The notes beneath the pieces are model-generated. The model did not search any database and had not been told where the DNA came from. It saw only the letters and a program-made list of their open reading frames with translations. 12,164 bases of DNA. Source: Thermocladium sp049965935 (GTDB taxonomy: Archaea; Thermoproteota; Thermoprotei; Thermoproteales; Thermocladiaceae). The stretch spans positions 1 through 12,164 of the forward strand of contig JBMFVP010000053.1 of assembly GCA_049965935.1 (NCBI GenBank), read 5' to 3'. The translations under genes were made by a program, and so were the position numbers. Shown here one piece after another: positions 5,957 through 12,088 of this stretch; within the stretch, counting starts at the first letter, position 1, and each line of letters begins with the position of its first letter.

Positions 5957-7129
5957 ATGAATCGCAATTTTAAGTTGGTTACTATTGAGATGGGCGTTTC
6001 CAGGTTTGGAACGTCGGCCTTCGACTTGATGGTTATGTGGATCCTCTTGCATTACACTGGCTCGGCTTTTCTCGCTGGGCTTGGGGACGGCATGTTATCG
6101 CTTCCCCTCCTCCTGAGCTTTGTCGTGGGGGCTATCGTGGATAAGTTGAGGCGGAGAAAATTAATCGCTGAGGCAGCGGCCGGTGTTATGGGCATAGCGT
6201 TGATTCCCATGATTATGGCGATTATGAGGGGCCCCGAGATGCTGGTCGTGGCTTCATCATACGTCGCGGCATTCCTGCTTGGAATGACGTCGGATATACT
6301 TAACTCCATTAGAACTACTTGGGGCACGGAATTCCTGGGAGAGGATGAGTACAAGTCCGGCAGTGGTTCCTATAATGCTGTGGGTTCATTGGCGGAGGCG
6401 CTCGGTTTCGCGGTTCCCGGTCTCCTCCTGGGTATTGGGTACTCGCTGTCCATCTTATCGCTCTTAATGGTGTTCCTCGCCTCCATTATCCCATTGGCAT
6501 TAATTAAGGCCAAGCCATCAGGCTCAACTGAGGCGTTTCATCCTCTATCCGGGAAGGGCTTGTCTTCATTAAGGGCAATGCATTCATGCTTCAATTCATA
6601 GTGATTAGCCTAGCCGCGAACCTGGTCTTCGGCATGTCTGGAATACTGTTCACCGACTTAGTTGAGGAGGAGTTTAAGTTGCCTCCCATCTACATGAGCA
6701 TGCTGTTGGTCACCATAATGGCAATGTCAATACTTGGCTCAATAATGGCCACTAGGCTTAGGGGGGAGCGTGGGGATTATTTCTGCAATAGCCATGGCCA
6801 TCATGGGGGCCTCGGCGGCATCCATCGGCTTCATAGGCAATGTTTACTTGGATGAGGTGCCCACGGCAGTGATAGGGATTGCTCTGGGGATAATCAATGT
6901 CGTCACGGGGGCAGCCATGCTTAAGGCGGTTCCGAGCCAAATGATGGCTAGGGCCCAGGGCGCGATCAATACATTCGCATTAACTGCCACTTTTCTCTCC
7001 GGCGCCATTGGGGGCCTCATAATTGACGTCGCGACGCTAAGGGGAGCCTTCCTAGTGGTGGGCACATTCCTAGCAATTATTGCAGTGATAATAACGCGGC
7101 TTAAGGCAGTGGCCAGCACATTGGTTTAA
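5957..7129 (+). pseudogene. MFS transporter with two compensating frameshifts
   Basis: A major-facilitator permease, about 390 residues when joined, with some twelve hydrophobic helices and no visible substrate signature. The typical loop VDKLRRRKL follows helix 2. The reading frame breaks twice. The first part runs in frame from 5957 to about 6550 (its stop is at 6599-6601). The middle part continues in the previous frame, with EGLVFIKGN just before 6586, to about 6760 (stop at 6853-6855). The last part is back in the first frame from about 6770 to the TAA at 7127-7129. The first break fits loss of one G from the run at 6551-6553 and the second fits one extra G in the six-G run at 6761-6766. 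With both repaired the protein is continuous and looks normal. This could be a recent pseudogene, homopolymer sequencing error, or slippage. Its end overlaps the SelW-like gene by 3 bases on the opposite strand. Confidence 0.8.
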
Positions 7130-7374
7130 GCTCTATTCCCGTTAGTGACCTCAAGCAGCTTGGCCAGTACCTCACTGGTTTCCGGGAATCTTCCCTCCCT
7201 ATGCCTAGAGAACACTAATTCACCATTGATGAATACATCAAAGACGCCTCCGCTGCCCGGTACGAGCGTTATTGAGTCAATTGATGGGCCGAGGCTCAGA
7301 AGTTCATCGGCCAGCTTCACTGCCCTCGGCTGAAACTTGCAGGGCCTGCAGTAAACTATTTTTATGCTAACCAT
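7126..7374 (-). CDS. SelT/SelW/SelH (Rdx) family thioredoxin-fold protein
   Basis: An 82-residue protein with the family's N-terminal beta strand and redox loop KIVYCRPC (C9-x2-C12), then a helix FQPRAVKLADELL and a C-terminal part with GGVFDVFING and a Phe-Ser-Arg stretch. In eukaryotic and bacterial relatives the second position is often selenocysteine; here both are cysteines. Family members are small cytosolic thiol-redox proteins of incompletely known function. Length is normal. A TATA-like element GCATTATTAG (7397-7406, minus strand) is centred 27 bases before the ATG at 7372-7374, supporting this start and a leaderless mRNA. Its stop overlaps that of the MFS gene, so the two transcripts converge. 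Confidence 0.82.
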   Translation of the reverse strand: MVSIKIVYCRPCKFQPRAVKLADELLSLGPSIDSITLVPGSGGVFDVFINGELVFSRHREGRFPETSEVLAKLLEVTNGNRA

Positions 7375-7396
7375 GCATTGCCATGGATGGGGGAGT

Positions 7397-7406
7397 CTAA
7401 TAATGC
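7397..7406 (-). promoter_or_regulatory. TATA element of the SelW-like gene
   Basis: Minus-strand GCATTATTAG, about 27 bases upstream of the ATG at 7374. Confidence 0.5.
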
Positions 7407-7458
7407 TTAATCCCCATGTTCACCGCGAGCGGTTAATCGAGGCATAGGCGCGCTTAAA

Positions 7459-7468
7459 GTTATATTAA
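7459..7468 (+). promoter_or_regulatory. TATA box of the MazG-like gene
   Basis: GTTATATTAA is centred about 27 bases before the ATG at 7490, indicating a leaderless transcript. Confidence 0.6.
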
Positions 7469-7489
7469 TGGGCGCTGAGCCTGGAGCGC

Positions 7490-7861
7490 ATGAGTGCCAC
7501 GGACTCGACAACTAACTTGGAGTTCCTGAAGACTAAGGTTCGGGAATTCTGTGAAGCCAGGGATTGGGATCAGTTTCATAATCCGAAGGACCTGGCAATA
7601 GGGGTGACAACTGAGGCAGCGGAACTCCTTGAAATATTCCGGTTCAGAAATGAAGCGGAGAGCGAGGAATTAATGAGGAACCCGGAGACAAGGGAGGAGG
7701 CAGCGATGGAGATGGCCGACGTCCTCTTCATGCTGCTTAGGTTCGCCCAGAAATACGGCTTCGACCTGACGCAATCCCTCCTCCGAAAACTGGAGATAAA
7801 CGAGGCGAGGTACCCCATTGAGAAAGCTAGGGGAAGAAACATCAAATACAATAAACTGTGA
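7490..7861 (+). CDS. MazG-like nucleotide pyrophosphohydrolase (RS21-C6/dCTPase type)
   Basis: A 123-residue all-alpha NTP pyrophosphohydrolase. The metal-binding signature is complete: E42-A-A-E45 in TTEAAELLE and E74-M-A-D77 in EMADVLFMLL, with the helix in between shaped as in RS21-C6/XTP3TPA proteins. W26 and the FHNPKDLA segment (29-36) match the usual base-binding region. These enzymes hydrolyse (d)NTPs, often dCTP analogues or other non-canonical nucleotides, to the monophosphate and pyrophosphate, cleaning the nucleotide pool in the cytosol, probably as a dimer. It is a single-gene unit with its own TATA box. The 100 bases after its stop hold only a copy of the inverted repeat next to tRNA-Val. 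Confidence 0.9.
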   Translation: MSATDSTTNLEFLKTKVREFCEARDWDQFHNPKDLAIGVTTEAAELLEIFRFRNEAESEELMRNPETREEAAMEMADVLFMLLRFAQKYGFDLTQSLLRKLEINEARYPIEKARGRNIKYNKL

Positions 7862-7940
7862 CCTACCCGAAGATTCGGAGCATTCTTGCCCACCATTAGT
7901 AATTCACCTTAATTCCTGTGAAGGGCATCTATGATGAGAC

Positions 7941-7955
7941 TCATTTAGGAAGCAT
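7941..7955 (-). repeat. Inverted repeat copy, trailer of tRNA-Val
   Basis: On the minus strand this reads ATGCTTCCTAAATGA, identical to 8637-8651 on the plus strand. It begins 8 bases after the tRNA-Val 3' end. Similarity extends a further 8 bases with a few mismatches, roughly 20 of 23 positions in all. Confidence 0.65.
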
Positions 7956-7963
7956 TAGTGAAG

Positions 7964-8036
7964 TGGGCCCGCCGGGATTTGAACCCGGGACCTCTCGCGC
8001 GTGAGGCGAACGTCCTAGCCGCTAGACCACGGGCCC
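7964..8036 (-). tRNA. tRNA-Val (anticodon CAC)
   Basis: A 73-nt intronless tRNA. Acceptor GGGCCCG pairs perfectly with CGGGCCC, followed by discriminator A73. The D arm is GTCT...GGAC type, the anticodon stem TTCGC/GCGAG has one terminal wobble, and the loop CTCACGC places CAC at 34-36 (genomic GTG at 8001-8003). The variable loop is AGGTC and the T arm is CCGGG-TTCAAAT-CCCGG. CCA is not encoded. It decodes GUG valine codons. A TATA element lies about 27 bases upstream on the minus strand. Confidence 0.93.
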
Positions 8037-8057
8037 CGCATGGGGGATTCCTCGGCG

Positions 8058-8069
8058 TTTTTAATTTTT
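8058..8069 (-). promoter_or_regulatory. TATA box of tRNA-Val
   Basis: Minus-strand AAAAATTAAAAA is centred about 27 bases upstream of the mature 5' end at 8036. Confidence 0.55.
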
Positions 8070-8090
8070 ACCTAAAATTAATTCCGTGAC

Positions 8091-8129
8091 CACCCTCCAG
8101 TGAACTAGTCATCACTGGGTTTCTCGGAG
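8091..8129. repeat. Nested inverted repeat in the tRNA-tRNA interval
   Basis: CCAGTGA and TCACTGG form a perfect 7-bp stem around an 8-base loop. Outside them, CCCTCC at the left edge can pair with GGAGGG at the right edge as an alternative longer stem that shares the CC. It may be an RNA hairpin or the remains of an element end. No T-tract follows, so it is not an obvious terminator. Confidence 0.35.
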
Positions 8130-8185
8130 GGTCTCGGCTGCGGTTTTCCTGCTTCCTTGATCCCGTAGGGGGCTGCGGCGGGTTC

Positions 8186-8281
8186 TCACATGCTATTGTC
8201 CTCTATCCCAGCGTTCCTTGACGTGGCTAATTCTTTCAATACATCATCTATTGAAGCCTTTTCATAATCGATCATAGACAT
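8186..8281 (-). pseudogene. 31-codon ORF, possible P-type ATPase N-terminal remnant
   Basis: A minus-strand ORF starts at ATG 8279-8281, encodes 31 residues and stops at TGA 8186-8188. The peptide segment IDDVLKELATSRNAGI (residues 10-25) resembles, by eye, the N-terminal cytoplasmic helix of P-type cation ATPases (pattern hydrophobic-x2-V-L-x2-L-x-T-S-x2-G-hydrophobic). No downstream catalytic regions remain before the tRNA-Val gene. A TATA-like AGGTTAAATT lies about 22 bases upstream. It could be a decayed gene fragment, a genuine tiny protein, or chance. Confidence 0.25.
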
Positions 8282-8472
8282 CGTATAAAAACATGGAGAA
8301 TTTAACCTTATGTGTGGAGGATCTTAATGCCATTCACGGCACCCCCACCTCCCGATTTCTCCTATATCTTCTATTAGCGAATAATGGGATCACCTTCATC
8401 ATTTCTCTTTATTGAGGGAGTTTAGGCGGGCCGGCTTCGGGTACTGCAACAACGGCCGATGCTTGGAGGCAA

Positions 8473-8482
8473 TTTTTATAAA
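8473..8482 (+). promoter_or_regulatory. TATA box of tRNA-Cys
   Basis: TTTTTATAAA is centred about 28 bases before the mature 5' end at 8506. Confidence 0.65.
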
Positions 8483-8544
8483 TGCACATGCCGACTCGAG
8501 TCAAGGCCCCGGTAGCTCAGTCCGGCTAGAGCGACGGGCTGCAG

Positions 8545-8556
8545 GCCCAGGTTGAG
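8545..8556 (+). other. tRNA-Cys intron 1, canonical 37/38, 12 nt
   Basis: Excision after G37 gives the loop CTGCAGA and restores ACGGG/CCCGT. The bulge-helix-bulge is relaxed: exon CTGC (8539-8542) faces intron GTTG (8551-8554) with one U-U mismatch and one G-U. Because CCC occurs at both 8546-8548 and 8558-8560, a shifted splice leaving G at position 38 cannot be excluded, but those registers pair worse. Confidence 0.6.
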
Positions 8557-8564
8557 ACCCGTAG

Positions 8565-8583
8565 ATACGAGGAAGTAGCGGAA
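8565..8583 (+). other. tRNA-Cys intron 2, variable loop 45/46, 19 nt
   Basis: Central helix CCGT (8559-8562) with GCGG (8578-8581), including one G-U pair. The 3-base bulges are AGA (8563-8565) and AAA (8582-8584), and the inner stem TAC/GTA closes GAGGAA. Cutting after the second bulge base on each side leaves a 5-nt variable loop, AGATC. Confidence 0.75.
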
Positions 8584-8590
8584 ATCCCGG

Positions 8591-8610
8591 ATGGGGCTTT
8601 CCCAGGGAAG
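8591..8610 (+). other. tRNA-Cys intron 3, T-stem 52/53, 20 nt
   Basis: Central helix TCCC (8585-8588) with GGGA (8605-8608), all Watson-Crick. The 3-base bulges are GGA (8589-8591) and AGG (8609-8611), and the inner stem TGGG/CCCA has the loop GCTTT. Cutting after the second bulge base joins CCGG to G and restores the T-stem CCGGG/CCCGG exactly. Confidence 0.85.
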
Positions 8611-8636
8611 GTTCAAATCCCGGCCGGGGCTCCACC

Positions 8637-8651
8637 ATGCTTCCTAAATGA
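8637..8651 (+). repeat. Inverted repeat copy, trailer of tRNA-Cys
   Basis: ATGCTTCCTAAATGA starts two bases after the encoded CCA and is identical to the minus-strand sequence after tRNA-Val (7941-7955). It contains the stop codon of the oxidoreductase gene (8644-8646), so the repeat overlaps the end of that coding sequence. Confidence 0.65.
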
Positions 8652-10395
8652 TCCTTATCGCGACCCCATTAAGTAGTGGCGTGCCTCCATACCTGCCCTT
8701 CTCTGGACCAATGAGGGAATTAATGGGTCTCCCATCCAAGTCAATTAAGGCGCTCTTAAACATCCAAGCCACGCCGCTTGGTGTTCCCTCATCCTTAACG
8801 GCCCTGACCCGTGCCTTACCATACTTGGACTCCACCTCCACTATTCCCTCGATGTCGTGCGTATACATTATGGGCTCGGGGGAGCCATAAACCTCCTTGA
8901 ATTGGCTATTAGTGTAGAGGGGGTGGGACGTGAAGACTAGAATCAAGTCTTTCCCTGGAGGCGAGGGGCTTGGCAGGGGATGGGCGCTGGGCTTCCTGGG
9001 TCTCGGCCTATTCTTGATGGGCACTATCTTCTTCTCCATTAATTCAGCCATGGTCACCCCCGTGCCCCTTATTGCCACATCAACCGCCTGCAGTGGGTCC
9101 TCAATTATTAGGGGGTGATTGCCGAGAACCCTCCTCCCCACCTCCTTCACTAGCATGGTTTCCGGCATCCCCATGGGTTCCTGCATGGGTTCATTGAGGA
9201 TCAAGTACTCATGCCAATAACTATACACCACATCCATTTTCTCCAGGAAAGTGGGGGCCGGTATAACTATGTCGGCAAGCCTAGCCGTCTCGCTCCAATA
9301 CGGGTCATGAACCACGAGGGTTAATCGCCCCTCCTCCACGGCCTCCCTCAACCTATCGGCGCCAGGAAGGGAGTGAATTGGATTGGAGTTCCATACGAAC
9401 ATTAAGTCAAAGGCCCCCTCCCCAGCCTCATACGCCACTTCAGCCATTCCCACCACCCTCCCAGGGCGAGCAGCATGTAGTCCCCTCAAGTAATTGAAGT
9501 CAATGCCCCAACCCAGCGAGTTGGAGTAGTAGAATCCCCGCTCCATTCCGAGGAGCGCCGGGATAAGGGATATTAAGCCAATCGCGTCCCCACCATTTCT
9601 ACTCCTCCCCAAGGCGAAGCCGATTAGCGTGAGGGGGCGGCGCTGGGAGTAGTACTCGGCTAGTTGCTTCACGCGGCTCCACTTGAGGCCCGTGTACTCG
9701 CTTATCTCCTCATCACTATACTTCCCAACGAATTCCCTTAATTCGGGCAATCCATCAACATCCCCCGTAACGCTCCCCATCCTGAATAACTCCTTGATTA
9801 CCCCAATGGCTAGGTACACATCACTGCCTGGACGCACAATTATCGCTTCATCGGCCTTCCTCGCCGCATCGCTCATCCTAACATCTATTACAATCTTATG
9901 TGCATTCCTGAGCGCTACCCAGCCATGAATGAAACTAACGCTGGCCGGCACGCCCCATAGAACCGCTGCACCGTATCGCTGGAACTCGCTTGGCAATGCG
10001 CCGAAGCTGGTGCCGTAGTGGGCAGCTATGGCGGCATGCCCCTCCGCGCTGCATATTGAGTAATCTGTTTGCGATGCCCCCAATGCATTCCAGAGCCTCG
10101 CCGGGTAGTACCAGGTGAGGAGGCCCTGGTTCCCATCGTAATCCACATGAATTATCCTGGATGGGTCACGCTTCGCGGTTTCCCTCACTATTCTAGCTAG
10201 TTTATCTATGGCCTCCTCTAGGGTGGCTTCCCTCCCGTCTATCATGGGCGCCTCCACCCTATTTAGCCTATTTCTCCGTAGATCAGCCCTGCCCCTGGCG
10301 CATGTGAATCCATTCACTGGAAACATTGGGAGCGGGCGGTAACTGGAGTCGAATATGCAGGTATCGTAACAGTCACGGGGGCAAGCGATGACCAT
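8644..10395 (-). CDS. Molybdopterin/tungstopterin oxidoreductase (DMSO reductase superfamily)
   Basis: A 583-residue single-chain enzyme of the bis-MGD (COG0243) superfamily. The N-terminus has the [4Fe-4S] motif C5-x3-C9-x3-C13-x18-C32 (ACPRDCYDTC, GFTCARGR). A Cys in YSICSAEG (C115) sits where the metal ligand usually lies. VWNSNPIHS and DPYWSETARLADIVIPAPTFLEK are typical cofactor-binding segments of the central domains. A Pro-rich linker (RPRPRKPSAHPLPSPSPPG) precedes the C-terminal dinucleotide-binding domain. No Tat signal is present, so it is cytosolic. At 583 residues it is shorter than the common 700-1000, and no partner subunit is adjacent. Substrate is unknown; formate, polysulfide or aldehyde-type chemistry cannot be chosen between. 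An ATG at 10410 also exists in frame, but the TATA box at 10416-10427 is 27 bases before the ATG at 10395, so that start is used. Confidence 0.88.
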   Translation of the reverse strand: MVIACPRDCYDTCIFDSSYRPLPMFPVNGFTCARGRADLRRNRLNRVEAPMIDGREATLEEAIDKLARIVRETAKRDPSRIIHVDYDGNQGLLTWYYPARLWNALGASQTDYSICSAEGHAAIAAHYGTSFGALPSEFQRYGAAVLWGVPASVSFIHGWVALRNAHKIVIDVRMSDAARKADEAIIVRPGSDVYLAIGVIKELFRMGSVTGDVDGLPELREFVGKYSDEEISEYTGLKWSRVKQLAEYYSQRRPLTLIGFALGRSRNGGDAIGLISLIPALLGMERGFYYSNSLGWGIDFNYLRGLHAARPGRVVGMAEVAYEAGEGAFDLMFVWNSNPIHSLPGADRLREAVEEGRLTLVVHDPYWSETARLADIVIPAPTFLEKMDVVYSYWHEYLILNEPMQEPMGMPETMLVKEVGRRVLGNHPLIIEDPLQAVDVAIRGTGVTMAELMEKKIVPIKNRPRPRKPSAHPLPSPSPPGKDLILVFTSHPLYTNSQFKEVYGSPEPIMYTHDIEGIVEVESKYGKARVRAVKDEGTPSGVAWMFKSALIDLDGRPINSLIGPEKGRYGGTPLLNGVAIRII

Positions 10396-10415
10396 GAAGG
10401 GGCAAGCCATTCATG

Positions 10416-10427
10416 TTCATAAATTTT
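10416..10427 (-). promoter_or_regulatory. TATA box of the oxidoreductase gene
   Basis: Minus-strand AAAATTTATGAA is centred 27 bases upstream of the ATG at 10395. It is too close to serve the upstream ATG at 10410, so it decides the start. Confidence 0.65.
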
Positions 10428-10498
10428 CTCCCCCAGTTCCCTGGGAGTGGACCCGGGTAATTACCATTAATGCATTCCTCCCTGGGTGCACCGTAAAG

Positions 10499-10510
10499 CC
10501 TAATAATAAC
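10499..10510 (+). promoter_or_regulatory. TATA box of the glucan phosphorylase gene
   Basis: CCTAATAATAAC is centred about 25 bases before the ATG at 10529, supporting a leaderless start there instead of the far-upstream ATG at 10388. Confidence 0.55.
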
Positions 10511-10528
10511 GAGTATCCCCTAGGGGGC

Positions 10529-12037
10529 ATGACTATTGTAAGCGTTACTCCGGAGATAGCGCTGGATGAGGGATTCACGTACGCCGGCGGCCTAGGGGTT
10601 CTTGAGGGGGATAAATTCTATGCAATGGCGAGGCGAGGAATTGATTACGTGGTGATAACGCTTCTCTATAGGGAGGGTTACGTTGATTACTCATTTAGCG
10701 ATGAATTAACGCCGAGGCCGCAGCCCCAGCCCAAGGAATTCCTGGGGAAACTAGTTAAGGTGGATAGTGCCGGCATTAGGCTTAGGCATAGGAGGGTCCT
10801 GATAGATTTCATGGAGTACCGGGTGGGTAAGGCGAGGGTCGTCTTCATTGATCCCACGTCGCCCATGTGGGCGGCGAGTCTCGTGGATAGGGTCTACATA
10901 GAGAAGAGCCTTGAGGATAAGTTCGCCAAGTATGTCCTCCTCGCCAAGGGTGCCGCCGAGTACATAACTAGGATCATCGGCATCAATAACGTTGAGATAA
11001 TTGATTTACAGGAGGCATACACTGCCCTGTTGCCTCTCGTGCTTAGGCTTGAGCCGCGGAAGTATAGGCTCATAATTCATACGCCTGGTCCTTGGGGTCA
11101 CCCATCATTCCCCAGGGAGTTCTTCGAGGATGAATTCGGCTTCTCCTTCATCTCCAACCCAGTTATACTGACGGAGCTGGGGCTCAGCATGGCTGGTGGA
11201 GGCGTGGTGGTCTCGGAGAAGATGATGGACGTCGTGAGCAAGGTGATTCCGCACCACATGCATAAGGTCACCTACATAACTAATGGAGTGGATGAGGAGC
11301 GGTGGATTCACCCAGCCATAGCTGGGGCTAAGGGCATGGAGGAATTGGCAGCGGCTAAGGCCAGGGCCAGGGAGGAATTATTGAGGACAATCACTAGATA
11401 CAAGCAGGTAGATGCGGGGGATAGGCCCATAATTGCCTGGAATAGGAGGGTCACTAAATATAAGAGGCCGGAATTCATTCTTGACTTCATAGAGGAGGAG
11501 CAACCAAGGGACGCCGTCTTCGTGTTGGCGGGGAAGGCTCACCCCGATGATTCATATGGACTCGAGGTAATGAGGCGAATGAAGCAGGCCGCCCTTAATT
11601 ACGAGAACGTCGTGTTCATGCCTGACTACGGGATTCAATTGGCGAAGCAAATAGTGGCGGGTTCCTCCCTAATGGTGTTCACGCCGTTCCCCGGCTGGGA
11701 GGCATCGGGCACGTCATTCATGAAGGGCGGGCTAAACGCCACTCCCTCCCTATCCTCCAGGGATGGAGCTGCAATGGAGTTGATAAAGGATGGCGAGAAT
11801 GGTTGGCTCTTCGGCAATGACTTGAGGGAATTAATAGATATAGGCATCGACGCCAGGGCCAGGGATATAAATGAGAAGGAGTATGAGGATTTCGTGGGCA
11901 AATTAAAGGCGATCATCAAGATGTATTACGACGATAAGGCCGGATTCCTTAAGGTGATGATGAACGCTAGGAACAGCTTCGCCAAGAATGCCCCAATAAC
12001 TAATGCATTGGCCAAGTACTACCCAGGCAAGCTGTAA
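10529..12037 (+). CDS. glgP: Alpha-glucan (glycogen) phosphorylase, short archaeal GT35 type
   Basis: A 502-residue protein with the glucan phosphorylase hallmarks. Near the N-terminus is GGLGVLEGD (residues 20-28). In the C-terminal domain, FTPFPGWEASGTSFMKGGLN contains K399, which aligns with the lysine holding pyridoxal phosphate in EASGT-x2-MK of phosphorylases; SSRDGAAMEL follows. It would release glucose-1-phosphate from glycogen or maltodextrin using phosphate, in the cytosol. Typical bacterial and eukaryotic enzymes are 750-850 residues, so this is a reduced form of the kind found in archaea. The frame opens at 10388, but residues before 10529 overlap the divergent gene and do not look like the family. 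MTIVSVTPEIAL starts the first beta strand, and the TATA box supports it. Glycogen synthase annotation is the main alternative, but the PLP-lysine motif argues against it. Confidence 0.85.
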   Translation: MTIVSVTPEIALDEGFTYAGGLGVLEGDKFYAMARRGIDYVVITLLYREGYVDYSFSDELTPRPQPQPKEFLGKLVKVDSAGIRLRHRRVLIDFMEYRVGKARVVFIDPTSPMWAASLVDRVYIEKSLEDKFAKYVLLAKGAAEYITRIIGINNVEIIDLQEAYTALLPLVLRLEPRKYRLIIHTPGPWGHPSFPREFFEDEFGFSFISNPVILTELGLSMAGGGVVVSEKMMDVVSKVIPHHMHKVTYITNGVDEERWIHPAIAGAKGMEELAAAKARAREELLRTITRYKQVDAGDRPIIAWNRRVTKYKRPEFILDFIEEEQPRDAVFVLAGKAHPDDSYGLEVMRRMKQAALNYENVVFMPDYGIQLAKQIVAGSSLMVFTPFPGWEASGTSFMKGGLNATPSLSSRDGAAMELIKDGENGWLFGNDLRELIDIGIDARARDINEKEYEDFVGKLKAIIKMYYDDKAGFLKVMMNARNSFAKNAPITNALAKYYPGKL

Positions 12038-12050
12038 CCCGAGTCCACGG

Positions 12051-12063
12051 CTAAATTTAAATA
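12051..12063 (+). promoter_or_regulatory. TATA box of tRNA-Leu
   Basis: CTAAATTTAAATA is centred about 31 bases before the tRNA 5' end at 12089. Confidence 0.6.
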
Positions 12064-12088
12064 GTGCGACGACTAAGGGGGAATGAGA

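Larger units (their letters stand above)
8037..8505. other. Gene-poor interval between two divergent tRNA genes
   Basis: There is no intact protein gene. Contents are the tRNA-Val promoter, a strong inverted repeat at 8091-8129, a 31-codon ORF on the minus strand that may be a gene remnant, and the tRNA-Cys promoter at the right end. The stretch 8282-8470 shows nothing I can support. Confidence 0.5.
8506..8634 (+). tRNA. tRNA-Cys (anticodon GCA) with three introns and encoded CCA
   Basis: Removing three short inserts gives a regular 75-nt tRNA: acceptor GCCCCGG/CCGGGGC, U8 A9, D arm GCTC...GAGC, anticodon stem ACGGG/CCCGT, loop CTGCAGA with GCA at 8541-8543, variable loop AGATC, T arm CCGGG-TTCAAAT-CCCGG, discriminator U73 (typical of tRNA-Cys), then an encoded CCA at 8632-8634. 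The inserts are 8545-8556 (canonical, between 37 and 38), 8565-8583 (between 45 and 46) and 8591-8610 (between 52 and 53). The last two have bulge-helix-bulge (BHB) motifs of exact 3-4-3 geometry. Multiple and non-canonical tRNA introns are known in Thermoproteales and are cut by the tRNA-splicing endonuclease. The 3' end is only 9 bases from the convergent oxidoreductase stop. Confidence 0.9.

Noticed and set aside
7931..7937. ATGATGA resembling a C box of a C/D guide RNA
   Set aside because: No D box (CTGA) lies at the expected distance; the sequence runs into the antisense of tRNA-Val. A similar C box on the minus strand near 8400 also lacks a D box.
8506..8634. Reading 8506-8634 as a degenerate or pseudo-tRNA
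   Set aside because: All arms are perfect once the three introns with bulge-helix-bulge motifs are removed, and U73 plus CCA is present.
10388..10528. Upstream extension of the glucan phosphorylase frame (47 residues)
   Set aside because: It overlaps the divergent oxidoreductase start, contains both TATA boxes and does not resemble phosphorylases.
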